The notes beneath the pieces were generated by a model. The model saw nothing but the letters and a program-made list of their open reading frames with translations, made no database searches and had not been told where the DNA came from. From contig QZKQ01000009.1 in NCBI GenBank assembly GCA_003599535.1, positions 1 through 57,976 of the forward strand: a stretch of 57,976 bases of DNA, written 5' to 3'. Below, piece by piece: positions 35,461 through 44,915 of this stretch (its first letter is position 1; each line of letters begins with the position of its first letter). The translations under genes were made by a program, and so were the position numbers. The DNA comes from Candidatus Zixiibacteriota bacterium (GTDB lineage Bacteria > Electryoneota > B3-LCP).

Positions 35461-37680
35461 ATGCGTACTCTGATATCCCTATGGTTGGCCCTGCCGCTGA
35501 TGACTACCGCGGCCCTGGCGGAGACGCACATTCCCGGAGGGAACATTTCCGGGGTGTGGACCGCGGCCGGATCCCCCTACATCCTGGACGGCAACTGCGT
35601 GGTCCAGCCCGCCGACAGCCTGATCGTGCAGGCGGGAGTGACCGTGCTGTTTCCCCCCCTGGTGCGGCTGCGCATCGAAGGCCAGATCCAGGCCCTGGGC
35701 ACGGCCGCCGATTCGGTCGTCTTCACCGCCACCGACACCAGTCAGGGGATGGAGTCGCTGGACTTCCTGAACACCGACACCAGCCCCCGGGACAGCTCGG
35801 TCCTGGAGTACTGCGTCTTCCGCTACGGGGTGGCCTCGCCCTCCCCCGACCCCTACATGCACGGCGGCGGGCTGTATATCAAGAACAGCTCCCGCCTGCG
35901 GGTCAGCCACTGCACCATCGAACGGTGCCGGACGAGGGTGGCCTATGGCTCCAACGGTACCTCCGGCTCCTCCGGATCGGGCGATCCGGGGGAGGATGGG
36001 GGAATCGGTCAATCGGGTCATGGTGGCGGGATTTACTGCGACAACTCCAGCCCGATGGTAACTTTTAATGTTATCTCCCTTAACCAAACAGGTGATGCAT
36101 GGGGTGGATCCGGAGGTAACGGCGGCTCTCAGAGTTCCATGGGTGGAGTGGCGACCGGCGGTGACGGCGGTGATGGCGCTGCCGGGTTGCCGGGAAACGG
36201 TGGTGCCATATACCTTTACCATTCATCCGCCACCATTTACGGCAATACCGTTTTTCTGAACCGCACCGGCGAGGGCCATGGAGGGAACGGCGGAATAGGG
36301 GGAAGCGCCAGCTCTTACTGGTTCATCGCCGTGGGCGGAGATGGCGGCCAGGGCGGTTCCGGTGAAGGCGGTGGAGGCGGCGCCATCGGCACGGATTCTT
36401 CCACGGCAGCCATTATCAATAACCTCATTTTTCAGAACTTCACCGGCGACGGCATGGGCGGGGGCGGCGGTCCCGGCGGATGGGCGTCAGGCCTTGAATG
36501 GTCCATTTATGGCGCCCAAGGTACCGGCGGGGGCGGCTATGGAGGGGACGGATATGCCATCAGCTGCACCGGCCCCGGCAGCACTCAGGTGAGCCATTGC
36601 ACCATTGTGAGCCATACCATCATCTCCACAGGGCAGGGCGGGTCGCCCAGCAGCCCCTGGGCCCACGGCGAAGGGGTGGTGTGGGGGGACCAGATGAGCC
36701 TTTCAAGCTGCATCATCTGGTTTAATGCCGATCCTGAAATCATCTGCTCCCAAGCCAACTATAGCTGCATCCAGGGAGGATACCCGGGCAGCGGAAATGT
36801 AAATAGCGAACCTCTCTTCGTCAGTCCTCCTTTGGATAACTGGTGCCTTTCCCAGACCGCCGCGGGGCAACTCCACCAGTCCCCCTGCGTGGACGCCGGC
36901 AATCCCGCTTCTCCCCTGATCTCCGGCACCACCCGCACGGACGGCGCACAGGATACGGGCGTAGTGGACATGGGCTGGCACTATCCCGTGGGCACGGCCC
37001 AGGCGTACGTCAGCGCCACGCTGACACCCCACAATCCTCCCATCGTCGTCCCCGCCTCCGGCGGCAGCTTCGTCTTCGACGCGGAGGTCAGCGCCAGTTT
37101 GCTGTACAGCGGCGCGGTGGACATCTGGATCATTATCACGCTGCCGGACAGCTCGCAGATGCCGGTCCTGCAGCGCGAAAACATTCCCTTCACCGGCGGC
37201 GCCAGCATCATCCGCGAAGACCTGGCGCAGTCCATCCCCAGCACCGCGCCCGCCGGTAATTATCTCTACCATCTCCTGGTTCGCGACCACGATACCTGGC
37301 AGCAGTTGTCAGCGGCCGTCTTCCCCTTCCAGAAGCTGGCCGGGGAGGGCATAGCCTCCAACGGCGGCCATTGGACTCTGGAAGGATGGGACCCGGCGCT
37401 TAAACCCGGGCCGGCGCCGGAATACACTCTGCACTCGGCCTACCCCAATCCCTTCAACCCGGCCACGGTCATCCAATTCCTGGTCGTTACCGCCGGTTAT
37501 ACCAAGGTTCAGGTGTACGACCCCGCCGGCCGGCTGGTGCGCACCCTGGCGGAGGGTTGGCGGGAAGCCGGCCATCAAGGGGTCCCCTTCGACGGGTCCA
37601 ACCTGGTCTCCGGGATCTACTTCTACCGCATCGAATCCCCGGGCCAATCCATTACCGGCAAAATGCTGTTAGTGAAGTGA
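35461..37680 (+). CDS. Secreted right-handed beta-helix protein with T9SS sorting domain
   Basis: 739 aa. Signal peptide MRTLISLWLALPLMTTAALA. The body (about 25-500) repeats short strands such as HCTIERCRT and NNLIFQNFTGDG, a pectate-lyase-like or Pmp-like beta-helix, with long Gly-Ser-Asp loops (GGNGGSQSSMGGVATGGDGG) of lower complexity. An Ig-like module (PHNPPIVVPASGGSF, about residues 520-630) precedes the T9SS signal (YPNPFNPATVIQF, VYDPAGRLV, KMLLVK). GGAGG lies about 7 nt before the ATG. Cargo or substrate unknown. It is 48 bp upstream of a paralogue. Confidence 0.87.
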   Translation: MRTLISLWLALPLMTTAALAETHIPGGNISGVWTAAGSPYILDGNCVVQPADSLIVQAGVTVLFPPLVRLRIEGQIQALGTAADSVVFTATDTSQGMESLDFLNTDTSPRDSSVLEYCVFRYGVASPSPDPYMHGGGLYIKNSSRLRVSHCTIERCRTRVAYGSNGTSGSSGSGDPGEDGGIGQSGHGGGIYCDNSSPMVTFNVISLNQTGDAWGGSGGNGGSQSSMGGVATGGDGGDGAAGLPGNGGAIYLYHSSATIYGNTVFLNRTGEGHGGNGGIGGSASSYWFIAVGGDGGQGGSGEGGGGGAIGTDSSTAAIINNLIFQNFTGDGMGGGGGPGGWASGLEWSIYGAQGTGGGGYGGDGYAISCTGPGSTQVSHCTIVSHTIISTGQGGSPSSPWAHGEGVVWGDQMSLSSCIIWFNADPEIICSQANYSCIQGGYPGSGNVNSEPLFVSPPLDNWCLSQTAAGQLHQSPCVDAGNPASPLISGTTRTDGAQDTGVVDMGWHYPVGTAQAYVSATLTPHNPPIVVPASGGSFVFDAEVSASLLYSGAVDIWIIITLPDSSQMPVLQRENIPFTGGASIIREDLAQSIPSTAPAGNYLYHLLVRDHDTWQQLSAAVFPFQKLAGEGIASNGGHWTLEGWDPALKPGPAPEYTLHSAYPNPFNPATVIQFLVVTAGYTKVQVYDPAGRLVRTLAEGWREAGHQGVPFDGSNLVSGIYFYRIESPGQSITGKMLLVK

Positions 37681-37728
37681 GCCTGAGGCGAATGTCAACG
37701 AATCCAAAATCGAAACCGGGAGACAGTC

Positions 37729-39645
37729 ATGAGATACCTCACACTATGGATCGTCATCGGGGGGATGCTGGGGGCAGGTCTGGCCGGCGCAGAGACCATC
37801 GTGCCGGGCGGGATCGTGTCAGGAACCTGGAGCGTGACGGGATCGCCCTACCTGGTGCAGGGGAATATCACCGTGCCGGACAGCCAGGCCCTGGATATCA
37901 GCCCCGGAGTGGAAGTCATTTTCCAGGGGCACTACTCGCTGACGATTCACGGCCACCTGGAAAGCCTCGGCACGGCCTCCGACTCCGTCATCTTCACTGC
38001 TGCAGATACTGTCATGGGCTGGGGCGGCCTTCGCTTCGACGAGGCCGATTCCGGGTGCCACCTGGGGTTCTGCCGGCTCGAATACGCCATTAATACCTGG
38101 CCCCTACCGGGCGGAAATGGCGGAGCAATTTTCTTGGATGACACCGATTCGTTAATAGTTGTCAGCTGTACAATAATCCGAAATAAAGCCGCTGTCGGCG
38201 GGGGGATGTACCTGGAAGACGCTACCGCCGAAATCAGCAATACTACCCTACAGTTCAATCAGAGTGAAACGGACGGTGGCGGAATCGCGGTATTTGTTTC
38301 AGCAGTAAACATGTATCAATGTAATTTAAAAAATAATATCGCTTCTCAGGGCGGAGGCGGCATACGTGGTCAATCCTGCGGCGACATGTCCATAATTCGT
38401 TTCTGCTCCTTTGAAGAAAATCAAGCCAGCGGGGGAGGCGGAGTCTCTGGGCAGGGATTTAATGTAACCCTTGAGTATTGTCAGGTGACAAATAATTCTG
38501 CGACTTATCAGGGCGCAGGAGTGGGATTCGACCAGGCGGCTGGCATTTTGCGAAACTGTACGGTCAGCCAGAACAATTCACCCTACGGCGCGGGCATTCA
38601 TTTAACCAATGGCGCACCACAGGTCCACAACACCATCGTGGAAGGCAATTCACCGGGGGCTGGCATCTACATGGAGGGGGCGATCATTTCCCCCAGCGTC
38701 ACCTATTGCGACCTATCCGGCAATGCCGGGGGGGCGTTCGGCGGATACATCCCCAGCGGCTATGGCCAACTGGAATACCTGAACGCCAACGGCGATTCCT
38801 GCGACATGAATCACAACATCTTCCTCGATCCCCGTTTTGTAAATGCCGCGGCCGGCGATTTCCACCTGCTGGAGGATTCCCCCTGCATCGACGCCGGCGA
38901 TCCCGCTTCCCCGCCTGATTCGGATTGGACCGTGAGGGACATGGGCCGATACTACTTCGACCAGTCCCAGCTCGTGGACCTGGGACTGCTGCCTCACAAC
39001 CCTCCCATCATCATACCTGCTCCCGGTGGCAGCTTCCAATTCGACCTCCAGATCGCCAACCATGATGCGAGTTCGCACACCGTGGACGTGGCAACCCTGA
39101 TCACAGCGCCTTACGGGCTGCCATACCCGGCACTAAGCCGGTCCAATATCACCCTGCCTCCCGGCGCCATTCTGATCCGCGCCAACCTGACGCAATGGGT
39201 GCCTGGATCCGCCACGCCTGGCGTCTACGAATATATCGCAACACTTCGCGATCACACCACCTGGCAATTGTACGATCAAAGCAGCTTCCCCTTCACCAAG
39301 CAGTTTGGCGACGGTCCGGAGGCTCACGGCCGCGGCTGGGATCTGCTGGGCTGGGAAGAAGAGTCCACCACAGCGCTGCCCCACTACTTCGCCCTGCACC
39401 CGGCGTACCCCAACCCCTTCAACCCCACAACCGCCGTGAGCTTCGAGCTGCGAGCCGCGAGCCGCGTGAATCTGAAAGTCTATGATACGGCCGGGAGAGA
39501 GGTGAAGACTTTGGTAGAGGGGTGGAGAGAGGCGGGGGTTCACCAAGTGACGTTTGACGGGTCAGGGCTTGCTTCGGGGGTGTATCTGGTGAGAATGGAG
39601 GCGGGGGACTTCACCGCGACGATGAAGCTGGTGCTGCTGAAGTAG
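37729..39645 (+). CDS. Secreted beta-helix protein with T9SS sorting domain (paralogue)
   Basis: 638 aa. Signal peptide MRYLTLWIVIGGMLGAGLAGA, then the same opening as its neighbour (ETIVPGGIVSGTWSVTGSPY), beta-helix repeats, the shared Ig-like module (PHNPPIIIPAPGGSF) and a T9SS signal (YPNPFNPTTAVSF, VYDTAGREV, KLVLLK). The glycine-rich loops of the neighbour are replaced by shorter ones, and base composition drops at 38100-38600. The stretch ELRAASRVN in the signal is encoded by a 7-nt repeat (39438-39472). Probably cotranscribed with the 35461 gene. Confidence 0.87.
   Translation: MRYLTLWIVIGGMLGAGLAGAETIVPGGIVSGTWSVTGSPYLVQGNITVPDSQALDISPGVEVIFQGHYSLTIHGHLESLGTASDSVIFTAADTVMGWGGLRFDEADSGCHLGFCRLEYAINTWPLPGGNGGAIFLDDTDSLIVVSCTIIRNKAAVGGGMYLEDATAEISNTTLQFNQSETDGGGIAVFVSAVNMYQCNLKNNIASQGGGGIRGQSCGDMSIIRFCSFEENQASGGGGVSGQGFNVTLEYCQVTNNSATYQGAGVGFDQAAGILRNCTVSQNNSPYGAGIHLTNGAPQVHNTIVEGNSPGAGIYMEGAIISPSVTYCDLSGNAGGAFGGYIPSGYGQLEYLNANGDSCDMNHNIFLDPRFVNAAAGDFHLLEDSPCIDAGDPASPPDSDWTVRDMGRYYFDQSQLVDLGLLPHNPPIIIPAPGGSFQFDLQIANHDASSHTVDVATLITAPYGLPYPALSRSNITLPPGAILIRANLTQWVPGSATPGVYEYIATLRDHTTWQLYDQSSFPFTKQFGDGPEAHGRGWDLLGWEEESTTALPHYFALHPAYPNPFNPTTAVSFELRAASRVNLKVYDTAGREVKTLVEGWREAGVHQVTFDGSGLASGVYLVRMEAGDFTATMKLVLLK
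39438..39472. repeat. Heptanucleotide repeat inside coding DNA
   Basis: Units gagcttc, gagctgc, gagccgc, gagccgc, gtgaatc encode part of the T9SS signal. The complement of the same word lies in the corresponding place of the 31153-32634 gene (31333-31367). Confidence 0.6.
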
Positions 39646-39722
39646 TCGTTAGCCGTTGGTCGTTAGTAGGGGCGCAGCATACTGCGCCCCTACTAACTCG
39701 CATCTCGCATCTCGCATCTGTC
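39643..39722. repeat. Heptanucleotide tracts after the beta-helix gene
   Basis: A TAGTCGT-type tract (39643-39671) begins in the stop codon, as at 14-48; a second tract of ctcgcat units follows at 39698-39722. Between them is a short dyad around ggggcgcag/ctgcgcccc. Confidence 0.7.
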
Positions 39723-39725
39723 CCA

Positions 39726-39749
39726 GCCCCGTTTACGGGGCTTTTTTTT
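39726..39749 (+). terminator. Terminator of the beta-helix operon
   Basis: Perfect stem gccccg/cggggc, loop ttta, eight T. Confidence 0.85.
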
Positions 39750-39993
39750 GATCCGTAGCCCAGTCGTTTTCCCGTAGGGACCACTGCGTGGACGGCTGGG
39801 CGAGGGGCGGGGCATGAGATTGCTTCGGGACTTCGTCCCTCGCAATGACACTGGCGAGGGAACTGGGCGGCGGGCAGAGAAAACCCGGCGGACTGCGCGG
39901 CGGATCAGGTGTCGAGGCCAAAGCTGGGGGAAATGGTAGGCCGCTTAGTCCGCCCTACATTCTCGCATCTCGCCGCTCGCATCTGTTCGCCTC
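39750..39993. repeat. Dispersed-repeat region shared with the window's left end
   Basis: Copy of the 133-207 sequence including the gagattgcttcgg...ctcgcaatgacac palindrome (39816-39851), then copy 2 of the 70-bp inverted-repeat element (39887-39957), then a ctcgcat/ctcgccg 7-nt tract (39960-39997). No gene. Confidence 0.7.
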
Positions 39994-40989
39994 TCACAGC
40001 CACCCCTTCTCCTTGTACCACCGCGCCGTCATGGCGATGCCGGAGGCCAGGTCCCAGCGAGGAACGTAGCCCAGGTCGGCCTGGGTGCGGTCGCAGCTCA
40101 TCAGCCAGTACTGCTGCATGATGTCCTTCAGCTTGTCCGCATTCAGCGTGGCCACCCGCCCGGCCAGGCGCGACCAGCCCCCCGCGATCCGCCCCACCGC
40201 TGCCGCCACTCCCAGTGGCACCCGCACGGTGACGGGCCGCCGGTCCAACGCCGCGGCCACGGCCTGCGCCACCTCGCTCCAACGGCGCACCGCCCCATCG
40301 GTCACGTGGTAAATCCGCATCCGCTCCCGGCTCGCCGCACGCTGTTCCAGGATCAGCCGCGCCACCTGGGCCACGTCCTCCACGTGAACCAGGCTGAAAT
40401 AGCGCTCCCGGGGTCCGATGCTGGGAGAAATCCAGCGGTTGATCAACTGGAAGAAAATGAAGATGTCCTTGTCGCGGGGGCCATAGACCGCCGGCGGGCG
40501 CAGTACGGCCACCGGCAGGCGCCCTTCCCATTCCCGGCAGATGCGCTCAGCTTCCAGCTTGGACTGGCCGTAGGCGGTCAGGGGGTGGGGAGGAGCGTCC
40601 TCACTTAAGGGGTCCAGCCCCGGCGACGGGCCCAGAGCCGCCTGGCTGGAACAGAGCAGGAAGAGTTCGAGGCCGGGGCAGGCGCGGGCGGAGGCCTCCA
40701 GCAGCCGGTGCGTGGTCTCGGCGTTGGCCATGAAGTAGGCGTCGCGGTTGGGGGCCTTGGTGGCGCCGCCGAAGTGCAGCACCGCCATGCACCCTTCGAG
40801 CGCCCGGGCCAGGGCTTCGGGATCGCCGTAGGACACCCGGGCGAGGTCCACCGGCAGAGATTCGATCCACTGGAGGCGGGACTGGGGCCGCAGCAGGCAG
40901 CGCACGGCGTAGCCCGCGGACAGCAGCTCTTCGGCCAGGCGGCTGCCGATGAAGCCGTTGGCTCCGGTCAGAGCGACGGTCGGTTTCAC
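39994..40989 (-). CDS. NAD(P)-dependent epimerase/dehydratase-family reductase (CerR-like candidate)
   Basis: 331 aa extended short-chain dehydrogenase. N-terminal Rossmann motif TGANGFIGSRLAEELL (GxxGxxG), a conserved LHFGGATKAPN segment, and the catalytic YGQSKLEAE (YxxxK). The first base of its stop-side neighbour overlaps: the GNAT gene upstream ends within its start (4 bp, 40986-40989), so they are translationally coupled. Enzymes of this type include 3-beta-HSD-like reductases and CerR, which reduces oxidised ceramide in bacteria. Given the neighbours I favour a lipid role, but this is an inference. Confidence 0.8.
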   Translation of the reverse strand: MKPTVALTGANGFIGSRLAEELLSAGYAVRCLLRPQSRLQWIESLPVDLARVSYGDPEALARALEGCMAVLHFGGATKAPNRDAYFMANAETTHRLLEASARACPGLELFLLCSSQAALGPSPGLDPLSEDAPPHPLTAYGQSKLEAERICREWEGRLPVAVLRPPAVYGPRDKDIFIFFQLINRWISPSIGPRERYFSLVHVEDVAQVARLILEQRAASRERMRIYHVTDGAVRRWSEVAQAVAAALDRRPVTVRVPLGVAAAVGRIAGGWSRLAGRVATLNADKLKDIMQQYWLMSCDRTQADLGYVPRWDLASGIAMTARWYKEKGWL

Positions 40990-42098
40990 AGCGGCTTCTC
41001 GTAAATGCGGTAACGCTTGTAGATCTTCCCCCCCAGCATGTCCATGGCCCGGTTCATGGGCACGTTGTCTTCCAGGATCCAGGACGTTTCGGCCCAGTAG
41101 TACCCCGCCTTGACCCCGCGTTCGAAGGTTTCCAGGTACATCAGCGTGTCCACCCCCCGGTTGCGGTATTCTTCGATGACGCCCATGGTCAGCACCCGGG
41201 CGTGGTGGATGTGCTTCGCCGCTCTTAATACCTTGATAATCCCAAAGGGGAAGAGCCGCCCGCGGGCGTGTTTCAGGGCCACGTTGACGTCCGGCAGGGC
41301 CAGGGAAAAGCCGATGGGCTTGTCCCCGGCTTCCACGATCACCGCCAGGGCAGGGTCGAGGATCTGCTTCATGTCGCGGGCGATGTGGTCGAATTCCGCC
41401 GAGGTCATGGGCACGAAGCCCCAGTTCTTGGACCAGGCGGAGTTGTAGATGGCCCGGACCCGTTCGATTTCGTGGCGCAGGTGCTTCACCTCAATGGGGC
41501 GGACGGTCACCTTCAAGCGCTGGTGCAGGATATCTTTGGCGCGCTTGACCCGGTCGGTGATGTCCTCCTGGGTCAGCTTGTAGGCGTATACGTCCTTGAT
41601 CTTGGCCAGCCCCGCGCCTTCCAGCAGGTCGGCGTACCAGGGGGGGTTGTAGGTCATCATGACCATGGGGGAAGAATCGAAGCCGTCCACCAGCAGGCCG
41701 ATGGTTTCGTTGGTGGAGGGGTTCATCGGGCCGCGCAGGGCGTTCAGGCCGCGGGGTTTCAGCCAGCCGGCGGCAGCGTCAATCAGCTCCCGGGCCGCTT
41801 CGGGATCGTTCAGGCACTCGAAGAAGCCGAAGAAGCCGACCGGCTCCTGCCAGTATTCCACGTGCGCCCGATTGTCAATGGCGCAGATGCGGCCTACGGC
41901 CTTCCCGTTGCGCCGGACGATCAGGCGGGTCATCTGGGCGTGGTCGAAGAAGGGATGGCGCTTGGGGTCCAGGAGCTTCTTCTGGTCGGAAATCAGCGGC
42001 GCGACCCAGTGGGGGTCGCCGTCGTAGATGCGATAGGGCAGGGCGAAGAAGTCCTTCAACTGCTTCGGCTTGCGGATGATTTCGAGGTCAAGGGCCAT
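40986..42098 (-). CDS. GNAT-fold acyltransferase of the YghO type (candidate bacterial ceramide synthase)
   Basis: 370 aa. N-terminus LDLEIIRKPKQLKDFFALPYRIY, then RLIVRRNGKAVGRICAIDN (GNAT beta strands), RGPMNPSTNETIGLLVDGF and MTYNPPWYADLLEGAGL, and a second GNAT half ending SWILEDNVPMNRAMDMLGG. This is the YghO-like family, to which, as I recall, the bacterial ceramide synthase of Caulobacter is related. If so it would N-acylate a long-chain base. It overlaps the epimerase gene by 4 bp. Confidence 0.7.
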   Translation of the reverse strand: MALDLEIIRKPKQLKDFFALPYRIYDGDPHWVAPLISDQKKLLDPKRHPFFDHAQMTRLIVRRNGKAVGRICAIDNRAHVEYWQEPVGFFGFFECLNDPEAARELIDAAAGWLKPRGLNALRGPMNPSTNETIGLLVDGFDSSPMVMMTYNPPWYADLLEGAGLAKIKDVYAYKLTQEDITDRVKRAKDILHQRLKVTVRPIEVKHLRHEIERVRAIYNSAWSKNWGFVPMTSAEFDHIARDMKQILDPALAVIVEAGDKPIGFSLALPDVNVALKHARGRLFPFGIIKVLRAAKHIHHARVLTMGVIEEYRNRGVDTLMYLETFERGVKAGYYWAETSWILEDNVPMNRAMDMLGGKIYKRYRIYEKPL

Positions 42099-42338
42099 GT
42101 GCCACAGGCACTTTCTCGCTTCGCGCGACGATGAAAGGAGAATTACCGATATCTATGAGCCATGAATTCCGTCTCGTTCCAATGAATACGCTGGTACGGG
42201 AAACATCCCTGAAAGGAATGATCGCTTGCAGGATGATGGGCCAATCTTCTTCCCGGGTTGCCCCTTCGGGATGGTCCCCACGGGCTTTGATTACCAGCCA
42301 CCAGCTATCAGCGGCCTTCCAGCCCCCAACCCCAGCCC
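42099..42338. other. Intergenic region
   Basis: No gene with a ribosome site is visible. Part of the upstream region of the GNAT gene. Confidence 0.35.
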
Positions 42339-42418
42339 CTAAGAAATCAACCCAATCTCCCTCCCCACCTTCCCCAGCGTTTCCAGCGCGAAGTCGATCT
42401 GGTCGAAGGTGTGGGTCC
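42339..42418 (-). pseudogene. Duplicated 3' fragment of the serine-palmitoyltransferase-like gene
   Basis: 42357-42407 is identical over 51 bp to 45166-45216, the end of the PLP-enzyme gene, and in frame reads [17 protein letters not shown] followed by its own diverged tail and a TAG (42339). Only about 25 codons remain. Confidence 0.8.
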
Positions 42419-42450
42419 GCCGGGGAAGCCTGGAGGCAGGCTTCCCCGGC
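42419..42450 (-). terminator. Long GC-rich hairpin after the spermidine-synthase-like gene
   Basis: A 14-bp perfect stem starting gccggggaagcc with a 4-nt loop, 12 bp beyond the stop. There is no T-run, so termination is plausible but not assured. It directly abuts the duplicated fragment. Confidence 0.5.
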
Positions 42451-42461
42451 AGGATAATGCT

Positions 42462-44915
42462 TCAAGCCGCCTTGCTCTGCGCCAGGTTCTGCACGACGCG
42501 CCTTCCGGCCAGCGTCAATGTTGTAAAAGCCAGGACGTAGAACAGGAATCCCACCCAGAAGGTGGTGCTGATGCCGGCGATCAGAGCGATGGTCATGGCC
42601 AGCACCGAAGCGCACACAGAGGTGGCTCCGTTAATGCCCCACAACCAGGGTGACAGCGTCGCCGATTTGAGATTGGCGATGCGCATGCCCAGCGGGAAGG
42701 CCATGCCCATGAACATCCCCAGCGGGAAAAGAATGGCGACGGCCACTATGATGCGCATCAGCGTGGTGGATTCCCGGAATGCGGTCACGATGGGCGGCGT
42801 GAGCAGCCCGAAGAGGACCAGCAATCCCAGGAGGCAACCCAGGCGGATGACCACAGACCGCATCGAACCCGCGAGATTGATTCGTTCCGTGGTGTAACTG
42901 CCCAGGCCGCTCGACAGCAGCAGGGCAAAGAGCACCACCGATAGCCCATAGGTCGGATGGCCCAGGAACATGATGAGCCGCTGCATCTGGGATATCTCGA
43001 TCATCATGAAGCCGAAGCCGATGGAGCCGAAGAACAGGAACAGGGGCAACGATCCTTTCATCGGCACTTTCTTATTGGTCAGCAGCAGCGGCCCGATGAT
43101 GCACAGGCACGTCAAGCTCAGCACGATCACCATCAGGGCGATCAGGATGACGATGGGCAGGGCGATGGTCGTCCTGAACGGTCCCCCCTTCCAGAATTCC
43201 GCTTCGAACAGATGGCGAACCTTGAAGAAGAAGAAGAAGAAGGGGATGTTATCGGTGGGCGGGAAGATGTTATCCGGGAATTCATCGAAGATCTTTTCCA
43301 GATTGCGCCCTTCAGCGATGGCGGCGAAGGTGGGGTCAAGGGCTTCGCGGGGGCTGATCTGAATCTGGTACTTCAGGCGCGCCGCCACCGCTTCGACCGT
43401 GTCCAAGTGCGCGGAAGTGAACGGTGAACGGCTGACCATGATGCTTCCGATGCCGCTTTCCCCGGCGCGTTCCTGGCTGCGCTGAGCCACGATGATGATG
43501 TGGTCGCGGGGATTTTTTACTCCAATCTGGGTCAGGGCCGCGTTGGCCATGGCGACCAGGCGATAGTTCGCGTTATGGTTGCCCGACAGCCAGCGCGAGA
43601 AGGTCAACACGCCGTCAGGCGAGAGGTGCTCCAGGAATATCTTCCAGGCTTCAATGGTATAAAGCGAACTCTCGGTAAATACAAAAGCCCCCGAAGCGGT
43701 GGCCGCCCAGGTGTCGATCAGGGATGACTGAATGATGTCGTACTCTTCCTTGGATCGGGCGATATAGCTGCGCGCCTCGTCATTGACGAACCGAACTTTG
43801 GGATTGCGCTCCAGGTGGCCTGTATAATCGCTGAAATCGTCGGTTAGCGCGCCGATAATGTCATCGTTGATTTCTACGCCGGTGACCGATTTCTGGTTGA
43901 ATACCAGGGCTGACAGTACATCGCGGCCGCCGCCGACGCCGATCACATATACATTGGCATTGGGCCGGAGGTAATGAGCGAAGTTGGTGATGTCGTAACG
44001 CAGGTAATCCAGGTTCTCCAGCTTGCGGCCGTAATCGGTCAACACGGTATAAGCATTGGCGTCGATATTCAGGTGCAGTTGCTTGACACGATTCTTGGGC
44101 TTGTAAGTCTCACTGAATCCCCAACCGAAGGGATCCTGATATTCACCGGGAGAACCCCATATCCTCACGCGGGAAAACGAATTCCACTTCTCCCACAGGG
44201 GAGAACCTTCAGTTTCGCCCTTGACCCAGAGCAGCCGCAGAATGCGCACCTGCTGGTAAACCAGCGCGGTATTCGCAACAGAGATGAAACCCAGGATCAG
44301 GCTGAGCCCCAGGGTCCAGCGGCGCAGCCGGCGGTGTTCGGCGCCGGCCAGAAAGCAAAGCGCGCCCAAGGCGGCAAACAGGGCAACGACGAACACCGTG
44401 GTCGGTCCGTCCGTGATTTTGAGGACGTACGTCAACAACAGACATCCCAGCGCCGCTCCGGCCAGATCGACTGCATAGAGCCTGCTCACTTGGCGCGGGA
44501 ATTTCGTCAACGCCAGGCACACGGCAATGCCGCTGAAGACGAAAGGAACGGAGATGACAGTGTAGGTCAGCGCCAGCGAGAACAAGCCGACGAAGGTGAA
44601 GATCAGCGAGTTCGCAAAGGTGGGAATGCACAAGTGCGTCAAAAAGCTGAATACGATGGTAATCGCCAGGAGCAGGGAACTTAGCCCCAAATGGTAATTG
44701 GCCTTGCGGGGCTCGAAGTATTGCGGGAAAAGATACACCAGTAACGCACCGACTGTCATTCCGAACATGGCTACGGATATGGCCATGAACGCGAAATGAT
44801 ACCACATCGTCACACTAAAGATACGCGTCAGCAGAATCTCGTACATCAACGTAGCCAAAGCCACCAGGAACAAACCTGCATACGTTGACCGGTGCGCCAC
44901 GGGTTCCGTTTCCAT
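42462..44915 (-). CDS. Membrane-embedded spermidine-synthase-like protein
   Basis: 817 aa. Residues 1 to about 210 hold six or so membrane helices (YAGLFLVALATLMYEILLTRIFSVTMW), the middle is a class I methyltransferase-like aminopropyltransferase domain (VIGVGGGRDVLSALVFNQKSVTGVEIN, then NDEARSYIARSKEEYDIIQ), and the last third adds more helices. Fused proteins of this kind are common in uncultured bacteria; some may modify membrane or surface molecules, and true polyamine synthesis is unproven. The ATG at 44915 has AAGGAGG 5 nt upstream. The gene sits between the lipid enzymes and next to a duplicated fragment, suggesting insertion. Confidence 0.82.
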   Translation of the reverse strand: METEPVAHRSTYAGLFLVALATLMYEILLTRIFSVTMWYHFAFMAISVAMFGMTVGALLVYLFPQYFEPRKANYHLGLSSLLLAITIVFSFLTHLCIPTFANSLIFTFVGLFSLALTYTVISVPFVFSGIAVCLALTKFPRQVSRLYAVDLAGAALGCLLLTYVLKITDGPTTVFVVALFAALGALCFLAGAEHRRLRRWTLGLSLILGFISVANTALVYQQVRILRLLWVKGETEGSPLWEKWNSFSRVRIWGSPGEYQDPFGWGFSETYKPKNRVKQLHLNIDANAYTVLTDYGRKLENLDYLRYDITNFAHYLRPNANVYVIGVGGGRDVLSALVFNQKSVTGVEINDDIIGALTDDFSDYTGHLERNPKVRFVNDEARSYIARSKEEYDIIQSSLIDTWAATASGAFVFTESSLYTIEAWKIFLEHLSPDGVLTFSRWLSGNHNANYRLVAMANAALTQIGVKNPRDHIIIVAQRSQERAGESGIGSIMVSRSPFTSAHLDTVEAVAARLKYQIQISPREALDPTFAAIAEGRNLEKIFDEFPDNIFPPTDNIPFFFFFFKVRHLFEAEFWKGGPFRTTIALPIVILIALMVIVLSLTCLCIIGPLLLTNKKVPMKGSLPLFLFFGSIGFGFMMIEISQMQRLIMFLGHPTYGLSVVLFALLLSSGLGSYTTERINLAGSMRSVVIRLGCLLGLLVLFGLLTPPIVTAFRESTTLMRIIVAVAILFPLGMFMGMAFPLGMRIANLKSATLSPWLWGINGATSVCASVLAMTIALIAGISTTFWVGFLFYVLAFTTLTLAGRRVVQNLAQSKAA

